Below, piece by piece: positions 8,897-18,332 of a stretch of DNA of 64,000 bases (position 1 is its first letter; each line of letters starts with the position of its first letter). The DNA comes from CAZCTO01 sp964501725. Lineage in GTDB: Bacteria > Bacillota > Clostridia > Saccharofermentanales > Saccharofermentanaceae. Where the stretch lies: positions 1 to 64,000 of the forward strand of contig CAZCTO010000004.1 in the NCBI GenBank assembly GCA_964501725.1. Direction: 5' to 3'. The notes below the pieces were generated by a model, which worked only from the letters and a program-made list of their open reading frames with translations, ran no database searches and was not told the DNA's origin. The translations under genes and the position numbers were made by a program.

Positions 8897-9931
8897 TCAG
8901 AACGGCAACGCGCCGAAAACGGTCTGGTAATTGCCATAGTACGGACTCCACTCGGGACTAAGGAAAAAGGACAGATACCTCATCCCGTAAATGGCCAGAA
9001 TCATGCAAAATACAATTTCCCGGTTGACCTTCAAATTCATTTTTTCCAGAATGGACGGCAGCGCAACGATGAGAAAAATGTCGAAGTACATGCCGACCCT
9101 TGCAATCATCACAACCCTGACGGCGACCATGGAAATCGAAACGGCAACGAGGGCCAGTTTTCCGTAAACCATCGCCCTTCCCTCAAGCCTGTTGATATTA
9201 CAAATCACAATGAGAAAGAGAACTCCTGAAATCAAGGCAGTACGAAGGCCGCTGGACTGACCGAATTTATAATATACCTCATACTGCGGGAAGATCCGGA
9301 AAGCAAAGCGCAGTATGATGTCCAGCGCCGGTGTAAAGACAAGCGCAAAGACACCGCCAATCAGCATGACAAGCCATCTCGTTTTGATCTTGGATGCGGT
9401 AAGGAAAAAATAGAGCGGCAAAATAATAATCGCGCTTTTGTGAAATCCGGTCGCGACAAGAATCATCAGAATATACGGGATCGGCTGCCTTTTAACGGCA
9501 AATTGAATTGCAAAGACAACAAAGCAGATCGCAAGGGTCTGTCGCATTGCAGAAAGATGAATCAGGAACAGATACGGATTCAGAAGAAGTATTAACAAGG
9601 CCATCCAGTAAAGACGTACGGGCAGGTTCTTCTTAATTAACATATAGATGGCAACGATATAAATCAAACTGGTGATCGCAACGAGGGCATAGAAACTCGG
9701 TGAATAAAGGTTTAGCAGCCGGTAGAGAATATCATGCGGTACGTATACGTATAGGCCTGCGTGAACGTAGCCATACATTTCCCGATATGCTATATAATCA
9801 TTTCCGAAGTTGTAACGCAGTGCCAGAAACAGATAGAGAAGCATAAAAGAAAACACGAAAAAGTGCCTCTTCCGATTCATGAAAGGGGCGGCCAGGAAAA
9901 TTGCCAGTACAAAAACGAAATGGGTCAGCAT
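8897..9931 (-). CDS. EpsG-family polysaccharide polymerase (Wzy-like)
   Basis: Polytopic membrane protein of 344 residues with about ten hydrophobic segments. Family-like stretches are RYNFGNDYIAY near residue 39, HLSAMRQTLAICF near 125 and GFHKSAIIILPLYFF near 161. EpsG proteins act as Wzy-type polymerases that join repeat units outside the membrane. An AGGTGA site precedes the ATG. Its start overlaps the end of the acyltransferase gene by 7 bases. A different, O-antigen-ligase-like candidate is at 27246-28613. Confidence 0.78.
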   Translation of the reverse strand: MLTHFVFVLAIFLAAPFMNRKRHFFVFSFMLLYLFLALRYNFGNDYIAYREMYGYVHAGLYVYVPHDILYRLLNLYSPSFYALVAITSLIYIVAIYMLIKKNLPVRLYWMALLILLLNPYLFLIHLSAMRQTLAICFVVFAIQFAVKRQPIPYILMILVATGFHKSAIIILPLYFFLTASKIKTRWLVMLIGGVFALVFTPALDIILRFAFRIFPQYEVYYKFGQSSGLRTALISGVLFLIVICNINRLEGRAMVYGKLALVAVSISMVAVRVVMIARVGMYFDIFLIVALPSILEKMNLKVNREIVFCMILAIYGMRYLSFFLSPEWSPYYGNYQTVFGALPF

Positions 9932-10650
9932 TTTTCACCTGTGTCCTTGCCGGTCTGCCTGATCGGAATACGGTTCTTATCCCAGTTGATGTTTTCCTTG
10001 ATGATGTTCGCCGGGACTCCTGCGATTATAACATTTGGCTGACCAAATGTCTTTGTGACAATCGCCCCCGTTCCGATAATGGAATCATTGGAAACGGCCG
10101 CACCTTTGGTCAAAGTAGTATTATAACTGATCCAAACATGATCGCCCACACTGACATCCCGGGATGGATTGATCCTTTCTCCGTTCATGTCCAATATGGA
10201 GTGACTGTCGCCGGTCCTGAAAATAATATCACTTGAAAACAAACAATCCTTGCCGATCCGGATGCTTCTGCCTTCGATACACGCGAGATGGGTGTGTCCG
10301 CTTATGGTTGTATGACTGCCGATGCCGATAAAACCGTTATCGTCTTCAAACGAAAAATCCCCGACCTTACAGGAGACATTGTCTCCGATTTCGATCCGGT
10401 TATTATTGCCGCAAATCGTGATGGATGAGCGATAGAGGATGCTGTCTTTGCCCAAAGAAATCGTGTTATTATTTCCGGCTATTGAGATTCGGGTACGAAG
10501 AAAGAGCGAACTGCCGGTATCGATTTTATTACCCTTCCCCTTGACGCGAACTTTATTCACGCCCGGCAGCCGGTTAATAACCGGCGAGAACGCCGACATG
10601 AGTCGTGGATGTTTATTCATAAAACGTTTCAAAGATCCGCCGGCACTCAT
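9925..10650 (-). CDS. Left-handed beta-helix acyltransferase (hexapeptide repeat)
   Basis: Protein of 241 residues with repeated I/V-G-x-x hexapeptides through most of its length (for example IGDNVSCKVG, IGIGSHTTISGHTH, VGDHVWISYNTTLTKGAAVSNDSIIGTGAIVTK) and a C-terminal GVPANIIKE, typical of CysE/LacA/NodL-like O-acetyltransferases. It would acetylate a sugar of the repeat unit or a precursor. A GGAGGG site is 6 bases from the ATG. It overlaps the polymerase gene that follows, suggesting coupled translation. Confidence 0.82.
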   Translation of the reverse strand: MSAGGSLKRFMNKHPRLMSAFSPVINRLPGVNKVRVKGKGNKIDTGSSLFLRTRISIAGNNNTISLGKDSILYRSSITICGNNNRIEIGDNVSCKVGDFSFEDDNGFIGIGSHTTISGHTHLACIEGRSIRIGKDCLFSSDIIFRTGDSHSILDMNGERINPSRDVSVGDHVWISYNTTLTKGAAVSNDSIIGTGAIVTKTFGQPNVIIAGVPANIIKENINWDKNRIPIRQTGKDTGEKC

Positions 10651-10663
10651 CGGTTTCCCTCCG

Positions 10664-11881
10664 TCATTTTCTCGCTTCGGAAATCATGTTCATAATTTTC
10701 TCGCATGCAATACCGCTGGTTTTGGTATTCATCACGAACTCTCTGGCGCGAAGTCCGAATTCACGTCTGTGCTGCGCAGGCAGATTCAGCACTTCGTTGA
10801 TCTTTCCGGTAAGAGCGTTGATCGAGTTATCCCCGACAAAATAGATATAGTCTCTATACTCCTCTGGCATGCCGTCGAGGTCATACGCAATCACTGGGAC
10901 ACCGGACAAAAGATATTCCATTGTTTTACTCGGGAACGAGTACTTTGTATACTCGTCATCACGTTGCCTAGGATTTATCAGCAGCGTAGCTGATGCGATT
11001 AACGCCGCAGACTCCTCTGCGGAAATCTGCCCCAGCAGCTGAATGCGCGAATCCTTTTTCACATACTCCCTGATTTCATCCTCGGCATCCCCGCGGCCGC
11101 AGATCAGCAGTTCGATACTCGGGTTCTCCAGATTGTGGACTGCTTCCACCAGATTCATGATGCCGAACTTCTGCTTTAGTGTGCCTGCATAAACGATTCT
11201 CTGCTTATCTCCAGAGGTGTTGTATGTCGGATCGGACATGGGTTCAGGCAAATTCACGGTTCCTTCCACAACAACATAGGGGCGGGATCCGACACCCAGT
11301 CTTTCCTTCATTTGCCGGGTCAACAGGACAAACGAATCGACATAAGCGGCGCATTTCTCGAACATTCGGATGTCGATCTTCTTCATGAGTCTGTATGCGA
11401 GTGATTTTTTGGCAAACAGATTCATATATTCCGGGAGATCGGGAACGATCAGGCAGATATGAACGGACGGGTCTTTCTTCTTCGCGTAAACCGCGGCCTG
11501 CAGGAAAGGCGTGTGCGGCGAGTATACGATAATCACTTTCTCCGGCTCCTTATCAAAAGCGAAGTTTTTAATGCGTTTGATCAGTGCCCTTTTTCGCGAT
11601 AAGTTCCGATACCCCCACAAATTGCAGAACGGAACGTATTCGCAGGGTATCGTGTTCTTATACGTATTGCGAAGTCCCTTCACAAAGAGTTTTTTGAATT
11701 CTTTGGGAAAAGTGCCGACGAACGGCGCGGACAGGATTTGGAATTTCAAATCCTGTATGCTTTGGAATCCGTCAATGAAGTTCCACTGAAATTTATTCGC
11801 CGCATAATGAACCGCACCCTTCGAGTTTCTGAGGATGTCTGCCTCCATATCCGCAGGGAACGGGCCGCCCAAAAATAGCAT
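10664..11881 (-). CDS. Family 4 (GT-B) glycosyltransferase
   Basis: Protein of 405 residues with a C-terminal GT4 domain: RIVYAGTLKQKFGIMNLVEA, ELLICGRGDAEDEI, LLINPRQRDDEYTKYSFPSKTMEYLLSG. Here the SFPSKTMEY segment takes the place of the EX7E region. This pattern closely resembles the protein at 24633-25808 (SFPSKNMEYISTG), so the two are likely homologues from the two halves of the locus. AAGGAATTAAGAA precedes the ATG. Confidence 0.83.
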   Translation of the reverse strand: MLFLGGPFPADMEADILRNSKGAVHYAANKFQWNFIDGFQSIQDLKFQILSAPFVGTFPKEFKKLFVKGLRNTYKNTIPCEYVPFCNLWGYRNLSRKRALIKRIKNFAFDKEPEKVIIVYSPHTPFLQAAVYAKKKDPSVHICLIVPDLPEYMNLFAKKSLAYRLMKKIDIRMFEKCAAYVDSFVLLTRQMKERLGVGSRPYVVVEGTVNLPEPMSDPTYNTSGDKQRIVYAGTLKQKFGIMNLVEAVHNLENPSIELLICGRGDAEDEIREYVKKDSRIQLLGQISAEESAALIASATLLINPRQRDDEYTKYSFPSKTMEYLLSGVPVIAYDLDGMPEEYRDYIYFVGDNSINALTGKINEVLNLPAQHRREFGLRAREFVMNTKTSGIACEKIMNMISEARK

Positions 11882-11927
11882 TTCTTAATTCCTTCCTGAT
11901 TTCGCAACCACAACCAGTATACCTAAA

Positions 11928-13157
11928 TTATCCTTCATCAAGCAATTGCCCGACCATTCGGATGATTCCCGGATATGTCACTTCTCTGCTGAATTTTTCT
12001 TCCGCGAGTTTTCTCGCATTCTTCCCGAGCACCGATCGCTCCGACTCGCTCAGGCCCGCCATCTCTTCGATTGCCGCCGCAAGGCTTCCCGGGTTCTCAG
12101 GCTCGTAATTCAAGCCAAAGCGATACTCGTCGAGCATATCCTTCAGTTCCTGATTCTGACTCCCGTTCAGCATGGGCTTTCCGGAAGCCAAATAATCCCC
12201 GACCTTATTGGTGATACTTTGCGGCGCCTTTCTCTTGATCGCGTTAATAACCGCATCCGATTGTGCCAGATACTGATTCATCACCGCATGATCGACCCAA
12301 CCCGTAAACAGCGCATTGCTCTTGATTTTCTTTGCATATTCCTTAATTTCGGCTTCGAGCGGGCCGCTTCCGATAATGATCGGGCGCACACGGATTCCTT
12401 TATCACCGGTAAGTTTACAGGCATCCAGCAGTGTGAGGATATCATAGCTGTGTCCGAGGGATCCGATATACGCAATCCGGAACTCGCCTTGCGGCTTACT
12501 GATTACGGCCGCAGGAGAAACCGTCTCCTCGATAAAACGATCCGCGCCCGTGCCGATGAAAACGTAGTCCTTGAACCGGGCTTTCCGGTTCTTTCCGGCC
12601 GCGACGTCCATATACGTCCTGGATACGGCCATGATTCCGTCCGCCATCGAATAGACTTTATTCGCTTTAAGTTGAATCGGCAGGAACAGCAGACTGCTGA
12701 TCACCGGTAAGTCCAGATAAAGCGCGTACATCGCTTCCGGCCACAGGTCCTGCACATCAATCACCAACGGGACATGATGTTTTTCCGCAAATTTGCCGGC
12801 GACAATTGAGCTGTCCAGGCCGGGCACGCAGGTATACACCAGATCGAATTTCCCGGGTGTGTCTTTGAGAAAACGGGTGAGGCTTTTCGTAAACGACGAC
12901 ATGCTCCGGATTCGCCTCAGACTGATGTTTCGGGTATATCCGATCTCGTCGAGAAGGACTATTTTATACGGGGCGCTTTTAAAAACCTCTTCGTCTTTGC
13001 GGAATGTCCGGTCTAGCTCCCTGAACCGGCTGGTCACAACGGTTACATCATACCCCGCTTGTGCAAGCATTTCGGCGATTTGCTTAAACCTGCCCCGATT
13101 GCTTCCTTTTTCGCCCGGAAGCTGCGTGAACGCCGCAACGATGAGGATTCTTTTCAT
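11928..13157 (-). CDS. Family 4 (GT-B) glycosyltransferase, WbuB-like
   Basis: Protein of 409 residues starting MKRILIVAAFTQLPGEKGSNRGRF, with the VIDVQDLWPEAMY segment around 120-132 that is typical of WbuB-type enzymes, then the GT4 nucleotide-sugar domain (RIAYIGSLGHSYDILTLLDA, PIIIGSGPLEAEIKEYA, QSITNKVGDYLASGKPML). WbuB enzymes often transfer N-acetyl-L-fucosamine. This gene and the one at 31900-33129 are the two WbuB-like candidates for the UDP-L-6-deoxyhexosamine made by the genes at 1736-4951. Its ATG has a GGGAGAG site. Confidence 0.82.
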   Translation of the reverse strand: MKRILIVAAFTQLPGEKGSNRGRFKQIAEMLAQAGYDVTVVTSRFRELDRTFRKDEEVFKSAPYKIVLLDEIGYTRNISLRRIRSMSSFTKSLTRFLKDTPGKFDLVYTCVPGLDSSIVAGKFAEKHHVPLVIDVQDLWPEAMYALYLDLPVISSLLFLPIQLKANKVYSMADGIMAVSRTYMDVAAGKNRKARFKDYVFIGTGADRFIEETVSPAAVISKPQGEFRIAYIGSLGHSYDILTLLDACKLTGDKGIRVRPIIIGSGPLEAEIKEYAKKIKSNALFTGWVDHAVMNQYLAQSDAVINAIKRKAPQSITNKVGDYLASGKPMLNGSQNQELKDMLDEYRFGLNYEPENPGSLAAAIEEMAGLSESERSVLGKNARKLAEEKFSREVTYPGIIRMVGQLLDEG

Positions 13158-13179
13158 TGATCTCTCCCTTGAACCGGTA

Positions 13180-13920
13180 TTACGAGTTGCGCAAGTTCCA
13201 AAGATGATAGACCGGGTGACACCCGATCTGCCGGAACCCGCATTTGTGATAGAAGTTGACGGCGCCGGTATTCCGTATTTGTGTACCGACGTGAATTATA
13301 TCACAACCGCGCCTCGCCGCATCGCTCTCGACCGCCCGCATCAGCGCGGAACCGACGCCCGACTGCCGCGTGCTGCCGGATACCGAAATCAGTTCGACGG
13401 TGCATGTCTTATCGGAGTAGGAGTGCAGGAGATACCCTGTAATCTCATCTTTCTCATTTCCGGCAATCGCGAAAAACTTACTGGGCTTCCCGAACGAATT
13501 GATCAGCCACTCCCGATGAAGCCGCTCTCCGCCTCTTTTCTTAAGTTCCGGATCCGCGATAAACTTCGAATGCTCAAAAACCGACATCGCAAGGACCTGC
13601 TCATCCCGCTCCATCGCTTCAATAATTTGAACCGAAGGATTCATTTCTCCTTCCGCGATCAGCTTCTTTTCGAACCGGATATTCACGTCGGCGAGAAAAG
13701 CCTGTGTCTGCGTCCCGATGCGTCGGTCGTTAACCGGATCCGAATTCCGGTTCTCGATCGACACGAATTCGACCCCGGCCATCCCTGAAAGAAGGGCTTC
13801 CCACTCGGTGTCCGAAAGCGGCCGCAACAGAACCGCCTTGGCGCAGGAGACACCAAAGAACTTTGTGTCCCAGTCCAAAGCTTTAAAAGTATAGGGCAGA
13901 TTTAACGCAGTATCACTCAT
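13180..13920 (-). CDS. GNAT acetyltransferase, WecD-like
   Basis: Protein of 246 residues. The N-terminal part has LDWDTKFFGVSCAKA, like WecD-type sugar N-acetyltransferases, and the C-terminal GNAT core has RQSGVGSALMRAV for acetyl-CoA pyrophosphate binding followed by GAVNFYHKCGFRQIG. WecD acetylates a 4-amino-4,6-dideoxyhexose. With the aminotransferase at 14550-15788 and a 4,6-dehydratase it could finish a diamino or 4-acetamido sugar. The ATG overlaps the previous stop by 8 bases (ATGAGTGA); a longer frame upstream is contradicted by that neighbour. Confidence 0.75.
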   Translation of the reverse strand: MSDTALNLPYTFKALDWDTKFFGVSCAKAVLLRPLSDTEWEALLSGMAGVEFVSIENRNSDPVNDRRIGTQTQAFLADVNIRFEKKLIAEGEMNPSVQIIEAMERDEQVLAMSVFEHSKFIADPELKKRGGERLHREWLINSFGKPSKFFAIAGNEKDEITGYLLHSYSDKTCTVELISVSGSTRQSGVGSALMRAVESDAARRGCDIIHVGTQIRNTGAVNFYHKCGFRQIGCHPVYHLWNLRNS

Positions 13921-14542
13921 TCTCAGGAGTCCCTTTTGCCTGTTCGGATTTCTCCGGTACAACATACACATTCTCGTGTGAGAAAACGGTCGCAATGGTC
14001 TTTCCGATAATCTTAATATCCATCCATAACGACATTTTATCAATATATTCGATGTCCTTCACTATTTTCTCTTTCCAGGGCATCGAGTTGCGGTAATAGG
14101 CCTGACTATAGCCGGTAACTCCCGGTTTCACTTCCAGTTTTCTTTCTTCATTGCCCCGATAAAGTGCCCGATGCTCCGGCAGATCCGGCCTGGGCCCGAC
14201 GATACTCATATCGCCCCGAAGAACATTCAGAATCTGCGGCGTCTCATCAATACTGGTCTTTCTTATGAATTTACCGATCCGGGTCAGCCTCGGATCATCC
14301 CCGGCATTGAATGTCGAACCGTCGCTGTTCCGGATGTCCGGCGCGTTCATTTTCATGGAACGGAATTTATACATCTTGAAAATCCTGCCGTTCCTTCCGA
14401 GCCTCGGCGCGTTATAAAAGACAGCGCCTTTATCCTCGACAAGAATAAAGGCTCCGACAACAACTAACAGGATAAGCCAAAAAGGGATCGCAATCAGCGA
14501 AAAGAGAATGTCCAACAGTCGCTTGATCACATTCCTGTACAT
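13913..14542 (-). CDS. Undecaprenyl-phosphate sugar-1-phosphate transferase (second copy)
   Basis: Protein of about 209 residues, a minimal PglC-like monotopic phosphoglycosyltransferase: one N-terminal hydrophobic segment (RLLDILFSLIAIPFWLILLVVVG), KMYKFRSMK, the Asp-Glu catalytic pair in IDETPQILNVLRGDMSIVGPRP, and the C-terminal PGVTGYSQAYYRNS. It starts repeat-unit assembly on the lipid carrier. Start at 14542 fits the family N-terminus; the ribosome site is weak, consistent with coupling to the gene ending 7 bases upstream. Another transferase of this family is at 34008-34646. Confidence 0.87.
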   Translation of the reverse strand: MYRNVIKRLLDILFSLIAIPFWLILLVVVGAFILVEDKGAVFYNAPRLGRNGRIFKMYKFRSMKMNAPDIRNSDGSTFNAGDDPRLTRIGKFIRKTSIDETPQILNVLRGDMSIVGPRPDLPEHRALYRGNEERKLEVKPGVTGYSQAYYRNSMPWKEKIVKDIEYIDKMSLWMDIKIIGKTIATVFSHENVYVVPEKSEQAKGTPENE

Positions 14543-14549
14543 TGCAGGA

Positions 14550-15788
14550 TCACGCACGGTTGCCGGCGGCAATAGCTTCCTGATAAGGCGCCAGAACCGA
14601 CCGGAATGTTTCGATAACGTACTCGATATCCTCGTCACTCAAAAGCGTATGCATGGGCAGTGTGATTTCACCGGCATACATGCGGTATGCATTGGGATAA
14701 TCCTTTATATCGAACCCGAGATCCATGTAACCGGTAAACATCGGCAACGGCTTGAAATGAACGTTCGTTGATACACCCGCCGCTGCCATCTTCGCGATGA
14801 TATCATTGCGGATCTGCTCATTGATGCCCGGAATCCAAACCATATATAAGTGCGCATTCGTCTTGAAATTCTTGCCGGAGTGCGCCAGCCTGCGTATTCC
14901 CAGCGGCAGTAACGCCTCATCGTATTTCTTAAAAATTTCGGTGCGCCTCTTTAGAAGTCCGTCGAAACGGCTCAACTGAGCGGTCCCGAGAGCGGCCATA
15001 ATATCGGTCATGTTGCACTTATAGCCGGGGAAAGCAATGTCATACTCCCAGGCGCCCTTGCGCATCTTCTCGCTGGCATCCTTGGTCTGCCCGTGGAGGC
15101 TGTAGAGCATAAACTTCTTATACATCGTGCTGTCGGAAATACCGATGTCATTTCTCCATACGACCGCGCCGCCTTCAGCGGTGGTCAGGTTCTTCACGGC
15201 ATGGAAAGAGAAGCACGTAATGTCCGCAATGGTTCCGCACATCTTACCCTTGCGAACGGATCCGAATGCATGTGCCGCATCCTCAATCACGCAAATACGC
15301 CCGAGCTTGCTCTGCAGCAATCCGTTCGCGCGGAAAAGCGATTTCTTCTCCTCGATTATCCGATAAATCGCATCGTAGTCGCAAAGCTTTCCGCCGATGT
15401 CGACCGGGATAATCGCCTTGGTTCGTTCGTTAATCAGGCTTCCGAGATGTTTATAATCCAGTTCGAAAGAATCCTTCTCCGTGTCTGCCAGAACGATCTT
15501 CGCACCCACATGGTCAATTACCGCCGCGGACGCTGTATACGTGTATGCTGATGTAATGACTTCATCACCCGGTCCGACCTCCAAAATACGGAGAACCAGT
15601 TCCATCGCGGAGGTCGCGGAAGACAGGCAGACGGCCTTGGCCACACCGATATAAGAAGCGATCTGCTCTTCGAAGGCCTTCGTTCTCGGGCCTGTCGTAA
15701 TCCATCCGGACCGCAGCGCCTTGACGACCTCTTCAATTTCCAATTCGGACATGTCCGGAGGTGAAAATGATATATCTCTTCTCTTCAT
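14550..15788 (-). CDS. DegT/DnrJ/EryC1 sugar aminotransferase (PglE/PseC-like)
   Basis: PLP enzyme of 412 residues. Seen are LSSATSAMELVL near 56, Asp170 in EDAAHAFG (pyridine nitrogen contact) and Lys199 in CFSFHAVKNLTTAEGG (Schiff base). Such enzymes aminate a 4-keto-6-deoxy nucleotide sugar. With the PglF-like dehydratase at 36335-38260 and the GNAT at 13180-13920 it could complete a bacillosamine-like route ending at the PglC-like transferase next door; the substrate is inferred. Start at 15788 (MKRRDISFSPPD) was chosen from family N-termini and an AGGA upstream. Confidence 0.82.
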   Translation of the reverse strand: MKRRDISFSPPDMSELEIEEVVKALRSGWITTGPRTKAFEEQIASYIGVAKAVCLSSATSAMELVLRILEVGPGDEVITSAYTYTASAAVIDHVGAKIVLADTEKDSFELDYKHLGSLINERTKAIIPVDIGGKLCDYDAIYRIIEEKKSLFRANGLLQSKLGRICVIEDAAHAFGSVRKGKMCGTIADITCFSFHAVKNLTTAEGGAVVWRNDIGISDSTMYKKFMLYSLHGQTKDASEKMRKGAWEYDIAFPGYKCNMTDIMAALGTAQLSRFDGLLKRRTEIFKKYDEALLPLGIRRLAHSGKNFKTNAHLYMVWIPGINEQIRNDIIAKMAAAGVSTNVHFKPLPMFTGYMDLGFDIKDYPNAYRMYAGEITLPMHTLLSDEDIEYVIETFRSVLAPYQEAIAAGNRA

Positions 15789-16042
15789 TAAGAAGATCCT
15801 GCTCTTTCGATTCTGCAACAATTTCCCGACCCTGATGATGATTCCGTTCGAGCAAGCGATGCCGGGAAAATGGTGAATTTTATTTGTTACATGGTCTGTT
15901 AATGACTCACGAACCAATTACTCATAATACACGAAAAGTCACCGACAAGCAAGCGCTTGAGGATATAAAACGAGCAGATTTAAGACGGAAGTAAGGTATT
16001 TCTCCACCTTACAGTAATCTTCACGCAGAGGCCTTAAGCCCA

Positions 16043-16969
16043 TCAGCAGTTCCCCTTAAACCACTCCAGATACTCCCCGAGTCCTTCCCGAAGTCCGACC
16101 GAGGCCTTAAAGCCCAACTCGCGATACACCTTACCGGTATCCGCCTTACAGTGCAGGACATCCGCCGGCCGCCGCGGCGCGTAGACAATGCCGGTATCGA
16201 TCCCGGACAGCTCCCGCATCATCTCCGCCAGTCGATTAATGGTAATGCTCTCGCCGCTCCCCAAATTATAGACACCGGTTCCGACCTCCGAAGTCGCCGC
16301 CAGGTAATTCGCGATCGCGACATCCCGGACATTCACAAAGTCCCTCGTCTGCTCCCCGTCGCCGTAGATCGTGATCGGTTCGCCCGAAAAAAGCCTTTTC
16401 GCGAAAATCGGGATCACATTCCCGTACAAATCAAATCGCTGATTCACACCATAAATATTAAAGTATCGGAGACACACCCCGGTGATATCATAAATGCCGC
16501 TATACGCCAGAATCATCTTCTCCGCCGCGAGCTTGCTCACGCCATAGGGCGAGTCCGCATTCTGCGGATGATCCTCGGCAATGGAAGGCGTCTCCAGCTC
16601 CCCGAAAATCGCCGCGGACGATGAATACACGATCCTTCTGACCCCGTGCTTCTGCATGCCCTCGAGCACATTCACCGCACCGAGCACATTCGTGCTCGCA
16701 TCCAGAATCGGATCGTCGATCGACTTCTGTCGCCCGACGCACGCCGCCAGATGAAACACCACATCGACGCCCTCGCAGGCATCCCTTGTCGCCTGCGCGT
16801 CGGTGACATCTCCCTCAATAAACTCCACATCCAATCCGTCCAGATTGATCTTGTACCCGGACGAAAGGTTATCGATCACGCGAACCTTCCATCCCTTATC
16901 TAAAAGAAAGCGTACTACGTTTGAACCAATAAATCCGGCACCGCCGGTGACCAGGGCTTTGTTTGACAT
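16043..16969 (-). CDS. NAD-dependent sugar epimerase, GalE/WbpP-like
   Basis: Extended SDR of 308 residues: GGAGFIGSN near residue 9, SSSAAIFGE, and SPYGVSKLAAEK holding the Tyr-xxx-Lys pair, then RYFNIYG and GDGEQTRDFV, all standard for UDP-hexose 4-epimerases. It would interconvert UDP-Glc(NAc) and UDP-Gal(NAc) for the glycan. Start at ATG 16969 has AAGGCAGG upstream; an in-frame TTG at 16987 is less likely. A 254-base gap follows it before the aminotransferase gene. Confidence 0.83.
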   Translation of the reverse strand: MSNKALVTGGAGFIGSNVVRFLLDKGWKVRVIDNLSSGYKINLDGLDVEFIEGDVTDAQATRDACEGVDVVFHLAACVGRQKSIDDPILDASTNVLGAVNVLEGMQKHGVRRIVYSSSAAIFGELETPSIAEDHPQNADSPYGVSKLAAEKMILAYSGIYDITGVCLRYFNIYGVNQRFDLYGNVIPIFAKRLFSGEPITIYGDGEQTRDFVNVRDVAIANYLAATSEVGTGVYNLGSGESITINRLAEMMRELSGIDTGIVYAPRRPADVLHCKADTGKVYRELGFKASVGLREGLGEYLEWFKGNC

Positions 16970-17060
16970 GGGAGACCTGCCTTTCAAAAAGTTAACAACA
17001 AATAGAAGCCCGCCTGATAAATAGTTAGCGTTATTTCCGCGACAATATTAACAAGTAATA

Positions 17061-17768
17061 TTAATCGGACAACTGAATTTTCTTTGCCTGGAGGAAGTCA
17101 CTTACGCTATCCACCTCTGTCCACGAGTAATCACAAATATCGATATAAAATAACTCAAAATTATTTCTGAAAATCATCTGAACCAAAGCATTTTCGTACC
17201 ACTGATCCTTCATGCCCGCATCAATCATGTCCGTGACTTCATCATGCAATAACAATGCGGAACGCTCGTCGAGTTTAGTCACTCCGGCGTATTCACCGTA
17301 ATACTCATCCAGGTCTTTGCTCATCACGATGACTTTGTCATCATTGATCTGGACATTATAATCACCGTCAGTGCGAATCGAACTGTCTATCAATACTTTG
17401 GGGAAAAGAGTTGGCTTGCATAGAATTGCCTGGATGAGTTTCTCTTCCATGACAATGTCGCCGTTAATAATCGTCACATTAGGTCTTTTCAGATATTCTC
17501 GCGCAAACCAAAGGGACGCTATGGAGTTCGTCACATCATAAAACGGATTATACACAAAGGTTACACCCGAGAGTTGCTCCTCAATAGTCCTATGCATGTA
17601 TCCGACTACAATAATTATTTCAGCACCGGGATCGTTTTTCTGAATCAGAGACACCATCCGTTGAAGGATGGTTGTCTTGCCGTCCAACTTATAAAGTGAT
17701 TTGGGATGTGATAGCGTTAACGGATGAAGCCTCGTCCCCTTGCCGGCTACCAGAAAAATATAGGTCAT
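17061..17768 (-). CDS. LicC-like sugar/choline-phosphate nucleotidyltransferase
   Basis: Protein of 235 residues starting MTYIFLVAGKGTRLHPLT, the nucleotidyltransferase signature, with HPKSLYKL. The stretches VVGYMHRTIEEQL, NPFYDVTNSIASLWFA and the C-terminal SWTEVDSVSDF are reminiscent of LicC-type choline-phosphate cytidylyltransferases and not of RmlA. A strong GGAGG site is 8 bases before ATG 17768. It lies three genes downstream of a LicD-type phosphotransferase, so it may supply CDP-choline or another CDP-alcohol; the activated group is not certain. Confidence 0.72.
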   Translation of the reverse strand: MTYIFLVAGKGTRLHPLTLSHPKSLYKLDGKTTILQRMVSLIQKNDPGAEIIIVVGYMHRTIEEQLSGVTFVYNPFYDVTNSIASLWFAREYLKRPNVTIINGDIVMEEKLIQAILCKPTLFPKVLIDSSIRTDGDYNVQINDDKVIVMSKDLDEYYGEYAGVTKLDERSALLLHDEVTDMIDAGMKDQWYENALVQMIFRNNFELFYIDICDYSWTEVDSVSDFLQAKKIQLSD

Positions 17769-17782
17769 GTTCTTTCCTCCGT

Positions 17783-18325
17783 TCACCATAATAATAGACC
17801 GATGCGCATCAAGTCAGACTGAATTGGGAATTCAATTTCAACCCCGTATTTTTGTGCTGATTTAATAATATTCACACCTATGGCTTCCACCGGACTTCTG
17901 GCCTTGTATGGGTTGCTGCAACGATCCTTGCCACAGCCATTCTTGCAAAGTTTACAAGACCCACCGATAAAGGAAAGACAGGTAGAATTGTTTTTGTGAA
18001 AAAATAACCGTTCCATTTCGAGCAGTGCTTTATGGAGAGTGACAGATGATTCAACTCGCACATCTTCGAGTGTCTCGGGTGTTACCGGCATTTTCAACCA
18101 GACCATTGCACTATGTTCATATTCAGCAAGCATCTTCTCATAATCGATTGGTGGAATTTTGGGTGGGCATTTCCAGTTGTTGTTATACCGGGCACAATAG
18201 AAGCAACTCATCTTGACCCGCTCTTCAAAAATCAAATCCTTTGAATCGATCTCGATCCCTTGGAGACCCGGATAAATTTTCTGAACTTTCTCTAATGCAT
18301 ACTCGAATGAAACTTCTTTATTCAT
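17783..18325 (-). CDS. DUF2284 cysteine-rich predicted metal-binding protein
   Basis: Protein of 180 residues with nine or ten cysteines in clusters: MSCFYCARYNNNWKCPP near residues 38-54 and CLSFIGGSCKLCKNGCGKDRC near 113-133. This pattern matches the uncharacterised DUF2284 family, thought to bind metal or an iron-sulfur cluster. Such proteins are not standard polysaccharide enzymes. Here it lies between an SDR and the LicC-like gene with gaps of 8 and 14 bases, so it is probably co-translated with them. AGGTGG precedes ATG 18325. Function unknown. Confidence 0.7.
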   Translation of the reverse strand: MNKEVSFEYALEKVQKIYPGLQGIEIDSKDLIFEERVKMSCFYCARYNNNWKCPPKIPPIDYEKMLAEYEHSAMVWLKMPVTPETLEDVRVESSVTLHKALLEMERLFFHKNNSTCLSFIGGSCKLCKNGCGKDRCSNPYKARSPVEAIGVNIIKSAQKYGVEIEFPIQSDLMRIGLLLW

Positions 18326-18332
18326 CTTCCAC

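Noticed and set aside
11946..13788. Plus-strand open frames of 254 and 331 codons
   Set aside because: Both are antisense to a GT4 gene and a GNAT gene with clear motifs, and show no motif themselves.
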